A stretch of DNA of 64,000 nt from Forficula auricularia (lineage: Eukaryota; Arthropoda; Insecta; Dermaptera; Forficulidae), in the NCBI GenBank assembly GCA_024734495.1, contig JALMQS010000841.1, forward strand, positions 5,014,465 to 5,078,464. Reading direction: 5' to 3'. Below are positions 1-12,198 of this stretch, one piece after another. Both the position numbers and the translations under genes were made by a program. The notes below the pieces were generated by a model that had not been told where the DNA came from, did no database searches, and saw nothing but the letters and a program-made list of their open reading frames with translations. Every line of letters begins with the position of its first letter. Positions within the stretch are counted from its first letter, which is position 1.

Positions 1-1290
1 TATTTAAATGTAAAGATAGGGTGGGAATTGCCAAATAAAATATTATTGAATTGCTAGAATGAGATAATAGAAACATTTGGAAATAATGTCGGAGAGTAAG
101 GTCGGTCGCGAGGAGGGCCACACGTGTCCCTCAGGGTTGCCGACGTGGCTGATTCACAGCCTTGGACGATTTATGGCGAATCAATCCAGCGAGCACGCTA
201 GTTTTTGTTCCAACACCGTCATCACCAATAAATCACCCGGCTACAGTTTTAATGGTTTTAATAAACCATTTGATAATATGAGTAAGCGTTCAACGACCCC
301 CCAATCGACCATTCCCTCCTGCCCTCCAGCCCATCCTTGGCGTGTTATCACGCGTGCTATCTCGCCCAGTCAACTTATGCTGATTCCATACAGTTCTAGT
401 TTTAACGAGCCTGGACCCTTCATCTAAACACACACAATTTTCCTACGTGTATGTGGAGAGGATCTCTGTTAGTCTATAAATCGTAGGCTCTTCGGGCCCC
501 AACCCCTTCTCTTTATTGCTTTTATAGGGCGAAGGAACGAGGAGGAGCTATTTCGTCAGAGACAAGTTTGGTCAGCGAAATTCTCCATTTGCCTTCACCT
601 AGCTTATTTTCGTGGCCGTTTTGTAGTAGAATGTGAATGTGGGGTGGCGGGTGGCCGTGGGGGCATTGGGGGCAACTACCCCCCGATAAGCCGACGCCGT
701 CGACGTCCTTTGCGCAGCCCTCCACCCTCTTTCTCGCTCTCGCTCTGCAACAAAGGCCTAATTAGCCATAAACTCTCTGATTTATAACGGCACAGAAAAT
801 GCAAATATGAAATATGAAAATGAAGATGGGTGTAATAAAAGTGATATACGATGCTCCGCAGAGCCATTTGTGAAGGCGCCATGAGTCACTCGTCAGTTTT
901 ATGTGCGAACGTCCATCATTGGCTTGACAGGCTTCATTGCCCCGGGGCTTGGGGGCGGACGCCGCCGCCCCCGCTTCCGCCCCCTCGCAAGACGGCGAAA
1001 ACGGCGGAGAAAAAACAACATCAGAAAAACCTATCTATAGGCGCTTTTAATAATTTACCAGCCCTTCTCTTTCCGCGCAACTAATCCTGTTTTGGTTTAA
1101 TTTATTCACTTGGATGTAAACTATAGATCCATTTGATCGGCGTAATTAAACAGAATTAAAGTTTAAAATAGAGTGATTGGGCTTGGCTTTCCCATATCTA
1201 TATATCTATATATACATAAACCAATGTTCGAAAATAAATGGGATATAGCAAATGCGATTCATATATTTCCTTTATTGAATTATTTATTAA
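1..1290. other. GC-richer, apparently single-copy sequence; no gene recognised
   Basis: Patches at about 90-430, 480-730 and 850-1010 are much richer in G and C than the rest of the window and do not recur elsewhere in it. An open frame on the + strand at 77-427 (116 codons) and shorter frames on both strands resemble no family I know and show no splice or codon pattern that makes them convincing. A POU-type octamer (ATGCAAAT) is at 799-806. The segment could be conserved regulatory DNA or an unrecognised untranslated exon; both are inferences. Confidence 0.4.
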
Positions 1291-1803
1291 AGTGTTTCAG
1301 GGTTGATGTCGATGCTCGACGGAGGTATTAGTTTCTGTAATGATTGATTTAATTCGATGCTTCCCACTTGTATATACAAGCGCATCACTTTTATTATTGG
1401 AAGCAACTGCCACTGAACAAGTAACTTGCACAGTTTATATATATATATATATGTGTGCATGACCAAGTCCATCACTGGAGGAAATTTCACCACATCCATA
1501 AATAAAGCTCAGCTATTTTCTAACTATCCTAAATCATATAAATCTGTTTTCACCACATATTATCAAAACAAAAATACATAGAATAGTTTCTCGAGATTTT
1601 TTCATCTAAACTGGCGGACACAAAAATTCGTCTATCTTATTGAAAAAAAACTGAAAATTCTGAAATTTTTTTAAAAATATTTTTTGAATCGAAATGCAAA
1701 TTATTATAGATCTCAGTAGAAAGAGTTAAAATATTTATATTTAAAAATGCTGATGATAAAGGTTAAACTTTCAAAACTATGTCACTAACAAATAAATTAC
1801 ATT
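1291..1803. other. AT-rich spacer with a (TA)n run
   Basis: A dinucleotide TA run lies at about 1436-1452. Apart from this I see no gene or repeat structure. Confidence 0.5.
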
Positions 1804-2504
1804 ATACAGGATGGGGCATAAAGATCTCTCACATTTTGAAGTGGTATAAAAAAATGAAAAAAAATTTAACTAGAAAAAAACTGAATATATTTTTGAAAAG
1901 AACATAAAATATTTTTTTTTAATGTATTTTAAACATTATAAGACAAAAAAGGGGAGCGGAGGGCAAAAATGAAAATTCTAGACCTTATGACCAAACTCAA
2001 CCAAATTTTGTATATATATTCTGTGGGCCCCAAAAAGGCTAGAAATGCAAAAACTAATCACCCAAAATGGGGGGAGGGTCAAAAATGAAAATTCTAGCCC
2101 TTTTGACCAAATTCAACCAAATTTTGTATACATATTCTGTGAACCTCCAGAAGGCTAGATATTGAAGAACTTACCAAATTTTGCATACATATATGTATAG
2201 TTTGGTCGAAAGGGCTAGAATTTCCACTTTTGACCCTCCCCATATTTTGGGTAGTTAATTTTTGCATTTCTAGCCATCTGGGGGTCCACAGGATATGTAT
2301 ACAAAATTTGGTTGAGTTTGGTCGAAATGGCTAGAATTTTCATTTTTGACCCCCGCCCCTTTCGTCTGATAAAATGTTTAAAACACATTTAATAACAAAA
2401 TTATTTTATGTTCTTTTCAAAAATAAATTCTGTTTTTTCTAGTTAAATTATTTCATTTTTTATACCTTTTAAAAATGTGGTAGACCTTTATGACCCACCC
2501 TGTA
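1804..2504. mobile_element. Foldback element, family ACAGGRTGGGGC, copy 1
   Basis: The two ends are reverse complements: ACAGGATGGGGCATAA on the left, and its complement ending CACCCTGT on the right. The arms pair along almost the whole 0.7 kb around a centre near 2160-2190. Inside are inverted, diverged copies of a unit that includes TTTTGGGTGGTTAG-like sequence followed by a block ending GTCCACAG. TA-rich flanks on both sides would fit a TA-type target site. No coding frame is present. A second full copy is at 28909-29594, and the internal unit recurs at 57350-57700. This looks like a non-autonomous DNA element; the superfamily is not clear. Confidence 0.65.
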
Positions 2505-2608
2505 TAACTATGCCTGCAGGGCATACCGAGTAGTGCAAAATCAGCCTCTAGATATGCCATATGGATGGCTTCTGGGAGAAAAAAATCCTAATTTTAATTA
2601 TAAAGGCT

Positions 2609-2890
2609 GGGGTCATCAGGTTGGCTGAGTGGTACTAGAGCATGCCTTCTAATCAAGGTAGTGCGTGTTCTTGCCCGACTCGCTACAAATATTTGACCGG
2701 CTATAATCTGGAAAGCAATGGCAACCTACCAAGAGTATAATTGCCTAGTAACCTCTCCAAACTAGCCGTTCGGTACAGGTGTTAAAAAGTAGGTCCCTAT
2801 ATCTGTGTAAAAACACTCAGCACAGGTATGTGTGGAGAAGAGCCGAAATGTCAGGGAGACCTCATATGACACTTAAAAGAAGAAGAATCT
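2609..2890 (+). mobile_element. tRNA-derived SINE-like unit
   Basis: A pol III box A match (TGGCTGAGTGG, 2622-2632) has the form usual in Ser/Leu-type tRNAs. It is followed about 35 bases later by a degenerate box B (GTTCTTGCC, 2667-2675). A tRNA-unrelated body follows, ending in an AAGAAGAAGAA-like tail near 2873-2890. Spacing, length (about 280 bp) and A-rich tail are those of a SINE. No second copy lies in this window, so membership of a family is inferred from structure alone. Confidence 0.55.
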
Positions 2891-3055
2891 AATCCCTACG
2901 TTAATTTATAAACACACACTAACACTCAATAGTCAAAAATGCGCTATATTAGTTCCGGAAGGCCATTAAATAAAATTAAATATGTGTAAGCCTCATCCAC
3001 AATAATATCACGGGGGAAGTGCAACTTACTTAGCCCTAGATATTATTGAAATAAT

Positions 3056-3180
3056 TTAAATTTCCTAATGTTAATAAATTTTATTTGTCATGAAATATTA
3101 GTGGGCTTTAAAATAATAATATAAATTTCCTAATTTTAATAAATTTTATTTGTCATGAAATATCAGTGGGTTTTAAAAAA
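3056..3180. repeat. Tandem duplication, 65-bp period, two copies
   Basis: Two adjacent copies share TTTCCTAAT (3061 and 3126) and a block containing TTTATTTGTCATGAAATAT. They differ at a few positions. Confidence 0.8.
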
Positions 3181-6100
3181 ATTATTTCCCTCTCTATTGA
3201 GTCATTTCCCCTTTATTGTAACAAAAATCAACAGATACAAGGCAACAATACTTAACATGACCAATTGGATTACACATACACATGTACATTGTACATATTT
3301 TTTTATGTTCAGTTATTTAAAGAATTACCTACAAAAAATTCATTTGTAAAAACTGAGAAGAAATTGATGAAAATTCCATTATTATTCCAACGTCTATTTT
3401 ATTTTCTGATTTATTAATTCAAATAAACGAGAAGAAGAATAAAAAAGAGGGTGATGTTTTGCGCAAGAGGCAATCCCTTTAAAGTTGCTTGAAAAGCGAG
3501 CAAAAAGAAGTATTTTGAATATTGAATTCTTGCAAATTTCACCGTTTATCTAAATTTATTCCGATTGTCACTTGGCAATAATTCCGCCACCCTTCTTCCT
3601 CTTTTTTGTTTTGATAACAAAGGCATCCAAGACAAAAGAAAAGACAAAATATATATATAGAATCAAATTCCATACTTTGAAAGTCCAGTCGGGAAGAGTG
3701 GAAAATGTTAACACCAAGCATTCCAAATGAGAGAGAGCCAACTTTCCAAATATGCCAGATGAATTCGCTTGATTTAGATTTTATTTATACCCACTGAAAC
3801 TTCAACTTGCTTCAAACAGTAAAAGTAAATCATTAATAAAACAATGAGATAATATCGTTATATAAAATAATATCTTGCTGGCGTATTGAAAATGGTTGTA
3901 TTATATATTTTACAGTTCCCCTGGTAGAAAAAGTGACCAAAATATTTGGTTGCAAGCCAAATTCTGACCGTTTTTTCTGCCCAGAATCTGGTCGCATAAT
4001 TATGGGTAGATTCTTTGCATTAAGGAGGTTCCCTAATATAGCTTTTTCCCCTACTCTCACATGCGCAGAAAGACACAAATATTTCCACTGCGTCGTTTCT
4101 CGGATCTGGCAACATTGCATTCTTACCGACGCTAAAAGACAAAGAATAAAAAACACTTAATGAAACTGCTCAATACGAAATTCCAGATGAGAAGCTAGGT
4201 TGAGAGAATTAGTTAAAAATTTCAAATGCTCCAGCTGCAGAAGTTTTTTGGATATGGAAAAATTGAGTGATTTTAGTGCAACGTTGCCATGTCGCCATCT
4301 CTCACATGCCATGCCTTGAGAGAAAAATAAAAACCATCAAAAGTACTTAACTTTTTACATTTTTCATACAAAACGAAAACCGCTTGATATAATTATTTTA
4401 ACAGAAAAATATTTGTTATATCTCCAGTTAATGATTCACAGTTTTTCAAAATAATTTCAACAAAATCACAATTGTTATTTAATGAAAGTCACTTTAACAT
4501 CAATCGGGATAGGGTTTGCGTGTTAAATATGCAAATTTCAAAGATCAATATTTATAAATTTAGTGCCGTAAGGACTATTGAAAAAAATTTACATGTATAA
4601 AGAACACGTATAAATATGTGTATTCAAAGTTTTAAAAGGATTGCAAGAAAATCGATTTATTAGGGAACGTCCTTAAATAACCAGATTCTCGCCGGTTGTT
4701 ATTATAGTAATTATCATAGGAGTCCTATGATAGAACCACTATCAACCCGATCTTACAATTTGTAGAATGAATAAAAGCTTAAAATAAAAAGCCTTTAAAT
4801 AATTTTTTTTGTATTTTTTTTCTAAAAAGTAGGTAAAAAAAACAAAAATTAAAAAAAAATTAATTTGGACCATTTTGAAGAAGTTATAAGCGAAAAACCA
4901 AAATTCGATATCTTTTAAGCCGGTGATCAAAAAAATTTTTTGATGGGTACTAAAAAATATCAAAAAAATCAAGGAAATCAAAAATTAAAATTTTTCAAAC
5001 CATTCGATCTTGCGTGGAATACCGCGGATATAGGTTTGATTACCAGCCGCCCCTCTCAGGAATCCAACCCAAGTTTCAAAATTTATAATTCGCCAATTGT
5101 TAAACTTGTAACATTCATGATAAGTTAAGATTACTAATTTTCAAATTGCCAATAGAAAGAAACTTTAAATTTCTAAAGATATCAAGAGAGCTGGAATGAA
5201 TCGTTTTTATTACATCTCAGAAGTGTTGTCCCAAAGGGGTGGACACACAAAATATATTGAGTTTTGAAAAAAAAACAATAAATAAAAAAAAATTTAAGGT
5301 AAACGCTCCAGTAACGTACCATCTAAGAGAAAAATTGAAGTAAAACTGAGTTTCCACTGCTGTAAAATTAATCAAACTGGTCCAAATTTTTACCTGTCAT
5401 TCTATTATCTGTCCTACACCTGTAACAGTAATTTTAGAACTCTTGTTGGATTTACAAAAATGAAAAAAAATAGTTACCATAACTAACCTGATGCACCGAT
5501 AATGGACCAGTATTTTATCCAACGTACCAGTAAAGGGCCCCCAATAATGGCCCATCTATTAAATGTATTGTGGAACAATAATCATAACAGCAAGAATTAG
5601 AAAGAGGTGTAAGTAAAAACAAAATGTATCTTTTTAAACTGTTATATTCAAATTTTACCAATACTGAATACACAAAATATATAAAACTAACTTAAAATAC
5701 AAATTACTAATCAAATAATTTCACTTCTAAAATCAAATTTACTCTAATTTATTTTGAGAAACCACAACTTGAATCGTTCATAATAAATTTGGACAGTATT
5801 TTAGATAGGACCATCCAATTATGTACACTTAATTTTGATTTTAAAAATATATCTCAAATTATTTTATTATTCAAATAATCAAGATTAAATCGTTGGATTA
5901 AATTTTATTATGCTATTACTCGTTTGTTACTAAAAGAATGAAATAATGGTTGTTTTAGAATTCGTTTTGGGTTCAATTCTTGCTTGCGTATTGAAAATGT
6001 TTATTATAATCCCATTCCATCTAGCGAAGTAAATCGTCTCGTTCTAACTAGCGTTTGCACAAAACAATAGGCCAAGAAATAAACAAAGACAAATCCAGAA
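3181..6100. other. AT-rich sequence without a recognised gene
   Basis: Short frames on both strands (for example 3833-4160) overlap each other and match nothing I know. About 3900-4340 is somewhat GC-richer and may be unique sequence. The rest is AT-rich with A and T homopolymers. Confidence 0.45.
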
Positions 6101-6720
6101 TTATCCTTGTCTAGGCGGTTGCATAGGCTAATGGTATGTCGGGGTGCAAACCCGGGCGCCCCCAGAGAGAGAGCCTCTAACCCCTTGGGAAGTCAAACAG
6201 CGAACGAACGCCTCTGCCTCCGCGATTAAACTTGCTACATATTTTATGACCGCGATCAAGGTTCAGTTACGGCACCATAAGGACCATATTACAGTTATAG
6301 TCTTATGTATGTATTATCTGCGAGACAACTCCAATCCCCATGTCTTGCGCGTTGTGTTTGTCTAGGCGAGGGGGTGAAACGCCAAGCAAAACTTGAATCT
6401 TCTCTAACGGTAATACCCCGTGCTTAACGGTGTTAATTGCAGACTTAACTTTTACGCCGAGTGGTGCATTGCGTCTCGGAGCGGTCGTTCGCTCTTTGTC
6501 TCTTTTCGCGAGATGATTTTCGGAGAATAGAAATAACCCCCAAGAGGGAGAAGGTAACACACAAGGTCCGGTACACACACAAGATGGCCAGGCCCCTTGA
6601 CATTCTCAAGAATCAGCTTAGTTCTCTTTTCAGGTTAACTACAAATCCCTTTGGATCAATCATATTAATAATATTTCCAATGCTTAGTTTAGATTTTCTT
6701 AGATAAGACTCTTTGTCTTT
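6101..6720. other. GC-richer unique patch
   Basis: About 6110-6600 stands out in base composition and is not repeated in the window. Frames on both strands (6144-6365, 6461-6706 on +, 6303-6578 on -) overlap and are unrecognised, so I do not call a gene. It could be an untranslated exon or a regulatory element. Confidence 0.35.
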
Positions 6721-6928
6721 CACCCATTTAGTTATAGCATATCTATATTATGTTGTTTGCAACCTCCATTAAAAATTGACTGTATTTTATATAGTTATAT
6801 CTGTAAGAGGTATTTTCTACTCAATAAATAAAACGTCTTTATTTAATTAAAATAGAAAAAGTTATTTATTTAAATGTATATAAATAAGTCACACAGTTGT
6901 CTATCTAACATCATAGGGAGCTATGACC

Positions 6929-6987
6929 TATAAAAGAAACAGATTAGCAAGTTTTTCCCTCTGTTGCAATCAAGACATCAGGTACAG
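6929..6987 (+). promoter_or_regulatory. Candidate TATA promoter with short non-coding first exon
   Basis: TATAAAAG lies at 6929-6936. A pyrimidine-rich start region follows at about 6955-6965, and a strong splice donor, CAG|GTAAGA, has its junction at 6987/6988. The spacing fits a TATA-driven start about 30 bases downstream and a first exon of about 25-35 bases without an ATG. This is a pattern match only. An unrecognised element could equally supply it. Confidence 0.3.
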
Positions 6988-7112
6988 GTAAGATCACATG
7001 CATTATTTTCATATTTATTAAATTATGAACTAAGTGTAAGAGTGAACAACACATTAATAAGTTCTTCTAGTAAGAGCTCTTTCTATTTTAATCAATCAGA
7101 TATTTTCCGTTA

Positions 7113-7637
7113 GGGGCCGTCAATAAATTACCTCACACAATAAGGGGAAGAGGGCATCTCAGATTTGTGACAAAATGTAACATGGGGGGGGGGGGGGGGT
7201 CGTGAAAATTGTGATGTCATAAAAGTTAAATTACCTAAAAATTTTCAAATATATTCTTTAGATTTCACATTATTATTATTCCAACCTCAAAATATCGGTA
7301 AAATAAATCTAGACAAAAAATTGTAAGCAAGCAATTTTTAGAAACAATACTTTTTTTCAAATAATTTTTCTTATAATTAAGGATTCATTCCCTGAAGATT
7401 AATAGTAATAAAGAATAATGTGTTAACTGATATGAATAAAATTAAAATTAAATTTAAAATACATTAAATCTCTTTAATTGAGTTTAATTTATAAAAAAAT
7501 TATAGTGTATAAAAAGTGATAGTGTGACGTCACAATACATGAGAGGCTCAATGAAAATGTGAATGAATGTAATACAGAGAGAGGGGAGGGTCTAAAAATC
7601 TTGAAATTTGTGTGACGTAATTTATGGACGCAGCCCC
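7113..7637. mobile_element. MITE with GGGGCCGTC ends, copy 1
   Basis: The ends are inverted: GGGGCCGTCAATAAATTA on the left and TAATTTATGGACGCAGCCCC on the right. TTA flanks both ends (7110-7112 and 7638-7640), a 3-bp target duplication. A second copy at 53984-54399 is flanked by CAA on both sides. There is no transposase. A 3-bp duplication and G-rich ends fit PIF/Harbinger-type elements, but CAA is not the usual TWA target, so the superfamily stays open. Confidence 0.7.
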
Positions 7638-7675
7638 TTATTTTAGAAAAATCATTTAATCTCGTGACATTTTAA

Positions 7676-7795
7676 ATAAATAAATCTTTATTCCTGCTTA
7701 GAGGATCAAATCCTCGGTGGCTAGGTCCTCCAAACATCAATACAATCTAACTACAATACATTAACAAACGTCATTTTGACTTTATCGAATCCAAC
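7676..7795 (-). mobile_element. 3'-end fragment of a LINE-like retroposon
   Basis: On the minus strand the sequence ends in an AATAAAGATTTATTTA-type tail preceded by GGACCTAGCCACCGAGGA. The same 3' end occurs at 61356 (minus) and 63031 (plus). Only the terminal part is left here. A non-LTR origin is inferred from the short repeat tail. Confidence 0.55.
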
Positions 7796-8186
7796 ATATT
7801 TAAGTATATATTAATAATTGGAGAAAAAATAGAAAATTTTATTAAGATTATAAATTTTGATGATTTAGCAATTTTTGTCAGTAAACTGTTTTAGCTACCA
7901 TGCTGAAACTTCGGAGTAAGGTGTAAATTATTATTACACGTTTTTTGATCTTATTTAGCTATATCCATTCTTGAGACCCACATATAAAAATTCGTTTTTT
8001 CTGATTTTCAACATTTTGTAAGAAAAAATTTTTTCTTCATTTTTAAGACTCACAGGTACAATTGTAAAATATTACAAAAGAAATCCGTAATATTCAATCT
8101 AGACCTAATATCCAATTTATTATATTCTCAAAGTAATAATTTCAGTATGAAAGATATTAATTTGCCGATGGTAATAGATTCAAATT

Positions 8187-8454
8187 TACTAGAAAATCAT
8201 AGATCAAAGATGGTGTCATCTATTAATTCCGATGGAGTGGAATATTTTTAATTATATGTCAGAGGGGTTGTTTTTCACCCCCTCGGGAATCGAACCCGAG
8301 TGCCAGTAACAGCAATCCGGGCCCGGATTGCTGTTACTGGCACTCGGGTTCGATTCCCGAGGGGTGAAAAACAACCCTCTGACATATACTTAAAAATATT
8401 CCACTCCATCGGAATTAATAGATGACACCATCTTTGATCTATGATTTTCTAGTA
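8187..8454. repeat. Near-perfect palindrome with tRNA T-arm-like sequence
   Basis: Two arms of about 134 bases meet without a spacer at CCGGGCCCGG (centre 8321/8322). Only about four differences are visible between them. Each arm contains GGGTTCGATTCCCGAG, a good pol III box B and T-arm hairpin, but I cannot build a whole tRNA around it. A related single arm, with a diverged partial reverse copy, is at 63225-63485. The arms are similar enough for a cruciform or a long hairpin RNA. Confidence 0.85.
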
Positions 8455-8633
8455 ATAATTTCAGGTCGCGGTTAACGAAGTGTTTTTGAACTTCAGTTTA
8501 TGTTTAATATATAAAGCTTTTTGTTTTACATGATACAAGGAATTTTCTGGAAAAATATCGGTAATCTTTTAGTAAACGCCCTGTATAGACAAAAAATCTT
8601 AATGGCCTAAGTGGATTGTTATTTAATTAAGAC

Positions 8634-9360
8634 GAGCTTTTCGATCGTGCCTTCGGCACGCCCCTCGAAGCTCGGCGGTCCAGACTGGTGCCCTGGCGGG
8701 CTGCGTCTCAGTCCAAAATTTTTATTCCTCTTAAAAAACCACACTCCAAATGTATATCTATAAACTCCCGAAAATACATAGTCTCTTAAAAGTTTCGCCT
8801 CATTTTCGTCCTGACACAGCTACAGAAATGAGGCTCTAGATATGAATCTGGAAGTATTTTTTTCTATAATCTACAGCATTATGATATTTTTTGTGTGGAA
8901 ATATATTTATTTAAATAGATGGGATCGTGTGAGGAGGACAATTATATTATATCATTTTTTTAAAATTTGGGATCGATAATCGATATAAGTCTCCAAATAT
9001 TTAAAAGAGATCAGGTGTTGTTTGTATGACAGGCTGCTCCATCCAGTATTGTCATGAGAAACTCGGGCATGCGTGTCTTAAGTCGTTTAATTTTGTAAAA
9101 ATCAAAAAATAAGAATAACAAAATTTAGATTTTTAAAAATTATAAAAAAGTGGCAAATTATTAAAAAATAAACAAATAATATATAAAATATAAATCAAAT
9201 AAGATGTGATTAAGCAAATTGAATATTTAATTTTTGAGTGGTGAGGGGGTGATGAATAATTATAAATATATTTAATGTTCTTAATTTAAAATCAATTGGA
9301 GTCTTTCATTTCAAAATTCGAGTTCAAATTACAATTATATTTCAAATTTGCCGCAAATAT
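8634..9360. repeat. Dispersed repeat with GC hairpin and G-rich block
   Basis: A strong nested hairpin lies at 8634-8672: the inner stem CGTGCC/GGCACG has a three-base loop, and the outer arms are GAGCTT and AAGCTC. It is followed by a block (about 8670-8815) that matches 43545-43680. A second block at about 9225-9360, starting with a G-rich run, matches 43680-43800 and resembles 26755-26885. In the second copy the two blocks are adjacent; here about 400 bases of other sequence separates them. No coding frame is present. Confidence 0.5.
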
Positions 9361-9437
9361 ACCAACGGCATCAGCGCTCTCTGTCGGCAGCATTACGTGA
9401 GCGTTGCTGCAAATTAATCTGGACTATTATATATATA

Positions 9438-9961
9438 CAGCGGTACCTTGAGATACGAATATCCTAACATACGAATGTTTTGAGATACAACATGAAATAT
9501 TCTAAAATGTATACCTTGACATACAACCAAAAATTTTAGATACGAATTTGTGATGTGCCTTATTTGATGATAGGTGTCTCACATTCTTTCGTAACATTTC
9601 AAAAAGAAGGCAGAAACAGACCTCTCTTGATTGTTACCTTATGAAGGTCTCACGCAGTGAAAGTCAGGAAAGTGAGGCCAAAAAGACCTGACGTTAAAGT
9701 GATGATTAATAAACATTGTGTGTTATTAATATATTAATAAACAAATTAATAAACATTATGTGTATTATTACTCGTTTATCTATATACAAATTGTGTATAT
9801 TATGTGTAATTTAACTGTGTTTTGGGTTAGTTTCATGTCGCTAGAACGCATTAATATATATTACATTATTTTAAATGGGAAAAATTGCTTTGAGGTACGA
9901 TTTTTTTGACATACGACGATAATCACAGAACGAATTAAATTCGTATCACAAGGTACCACTG
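9438..9961. mobile_element. pogo/Tigger-like MITE
   Basis: The ends are inverted: CAGCGGTACCTTGAGATACG on the left and the complement of CAGTGGTACCTTGTGATACG on the right. The target TA is duplicated at 9436-9437 and 9962-9963. CAG(T/C)GGTACCT termini with a TA target are typical of pogo-group Tc1/mariner elements. There is no transposase frame in the 524 bases, so this is non-autonomous. Confidence 0.75.
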
Positions 9962-10329
9962 TAATGTGTATTCTTTCTTTTTATTTCAAAAAAGCTGTTT
10001 TTCCTAAACATAGCCAAATCAAAATCAAAAATGTTTTTAATGACACTGTCTATTAATAAAAACCTTTTTCAATTCACCATTCACTACAAATCAAGAGCTT
10101 CTATATTACTTTCGATTACTTTTGCATTTATCTATCTATCTAAATATTTTGGGGATTACTCAAAGCGACGAGGACAGGGAAAAAAGGGACACGCCGATAA
10201 GGGGAGATGCACCCTCTGCCCCTCAAGAGATAATAGCTTTTAATAATTCAATTTTATTTTCCTTAAAATTCTCATGATCTTTTTAAAATTCATTAATCTG
10301 TTTCAAAATTATTAGTATACCTACGGACC

Positions 10330-10830
10330 TAGCGTTGCTCGGTAATTTTTACTTTACTATACAGAGTATGGTCAAGTATTGTAATCGTGCATGAAAAAAG
10401 TGTTGTTTTTTCTTCGTTTTTTAAACGATTTATAAAGCTTCACTTGTATGTAAGCAAATCTATAGAAAGTTGATTTTATCCTACTTCTAAGCAATGGAAA
10501 AAATTCAATATAATTATCATATTTAAAAAAAGGAAACCCTAAAAATTGCAAATTATGGACCATTAACTTTATCATCAAATGTAAGATATTTATGAAAATA
10601 ATAAGGGTTTTTTTTTTAAATTTTAAACTATAATTTTTCAAAATATCTCAAAAACGGCGGAAACTATTTTGAAAAAAAAAAATTATAGGGAAACCATGGT
10701 GTTTTGGACTAGAGCTTTGATTGAAGATCGAAAAAATTATATTTTTCGAGATATTAATTATTTTTTCAAAATGTCAGTTAGATAGTACGTTACCAAATTT
10801 TGGGTAGCTCAAAAACTAGTGTGAATATCA
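10330..10830. repeat. TATGGTCAAGTATTG repeat family, copy 1
   Basis: It begins with a TTTACT..ACAG block and TATGGTCAAGTATTG (10370-10384). It continues through AAATATCTCAAAAACGG, AACCATGGTGTTTTG and AAAAACTAGTGTGAATATC. The same order recurs on the minus strand at 57720-58020 and in part at 39630-39900. The first block also ends both arms of the large inverted repeat at 47640-49404. Just upstream (10320-10345) is a fragment resembling the hairpin end of the Helitron-like family. Confidence 0.6.
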
Positions 10831-11359
10831 AAACGAAATTTCACATGTAGTTTCATTGAAACGTTTTTGTTTTGCCGAGAGTAGCAGAGTTGTTGATTCA
10901 CAAAAGAGAAACAAAGAGGTTGTCCTCTGCTTGATGCAAATAAACATACACACATATATATCGAGATGATATATCTGAATATATATATACATGTAGTTTC
11001 GGTTAATAAACTTCAACCTTGATTATCTCGAAATTATCATTTATGGACATGATCCACCTTAATTCTAAACGTTTCATATCGTCTGTGTTATATCAAAATT
11101 ACCAAAAAAAATTTATTGAAGAAAAGACTTGTAGGTTTTTGTTAGCTACATCTGCTCTCAAATTGTTGTATGTTCTCAGTTGATATAGAAGTCAAGTTAC
11201 AGATTAAAAACAAAACAAAGTATTTAGGGTTAATATAAATGAAAATAGAAGTTTTTCTTAGCTACTAAAAAGACTTGAATTTTACATACGACATTTTGAC
11301 ATATAACAGGGACGATATACAAAAGTTGCTGATTTAATATGAGATAAATAATTAGAAAA
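10831..11359. other. AT-rich spacer, no gene seen
   Basis: A (TA)-rich patch lies near 10950-10995. I see no coding or repeat structure that I can name. Confidence 0.5.
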
Positions 11360-12198
11360 AAAATCGACGAAAAAAATTAAATGTAACAAATAAAATAATA
11401 CAACTCCTAAATCAAAAAATGGACTAAAAGGTATAAAATAATTATCTAATTTAGTTATAACTAAACGACGAAATATTAACAAGAAATCCCTTTTTGAAGT
11501 CGGTGCCAAACATATACACATTTTATGAATCTCACTCGATGGATCTTACTTAGTACGTTTGGCGGGTAATGAAGACAACATTGGGTAAGCTCGCTTATAT
11601 ATTTTGCTTGGCACCGACTTCAAAAAGTGATTTCATTGAAAAATTTCATCGTTTAGTTGTAACTAAATAAGATAATTATTTTATACCTTTTAGTGCATTT
11701 TATTTTTATTTTTGAGTTGAATTATTTTATTTTTTGCATTTAATTAAATTTTTGAAGTCGGTTTTTTTCTAAAAATTATTTTTATTTTTCTCTTTTTAGT
11801 GATGTTGACAATATTGAGACTTAAGATAATACTTGCATGAATCTTGTAAAGGAAAAATTCGTGCGAAGGAATCAGAAAATGATATTAAAATTTAATTCAT
11901 AAATAGAACAACATTCTCTCGAAACGTTGGCGGGTTTTAAATAAACGTTTTAAGATTGTTTTTTTTATAAAATATTTTTTTTATTATAATTTTCGATTAT
12001 TTTCTCATATGAATTGGAACATTGTCATTAATCATATCATCAGAACTTGACCAAATTAATATGGGACCGATCGGAAACTATGCTGAACCCAATTCAATAA
12101 AAAATCATCAAAATCGGTTCACAATTGGCGAAGAAATCGAGTAACATAGACACAAAAAAACAAAAAAAAATAGTCGAATTGAGAACCTCCTCCTTTTT
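11360..12198 (-). mobile_element. Family A foldback element, long form, copy 1
   Basis: Family A has two parts. One is an inverted repeat whose arms run from (A)AACCGACTTCAAAAAATTAA to TGAAGTCGGTGCCAAAC around a GC-richer conserved loop. The other is a single-copy arm ending GAACCTCCTCC then TTTTTGAAGTCGGTT. Here the inverted repeat is 11361-11770 and the single-copy arm runs to 12198. About 200 extra bases (roughly 11800-12020) are shared only with the copy at 58531-59615. Its end is fused head-to-head with the next copy. No protein is encoded. The superfamily is unknown to me. Confidence 0.7.

Noticed and set aside
8322..8370. tRNA gene in the palindrome
   Set aside because: Only a T-arm and box B are present; no acceptor stem or anticodon arm can be paired.
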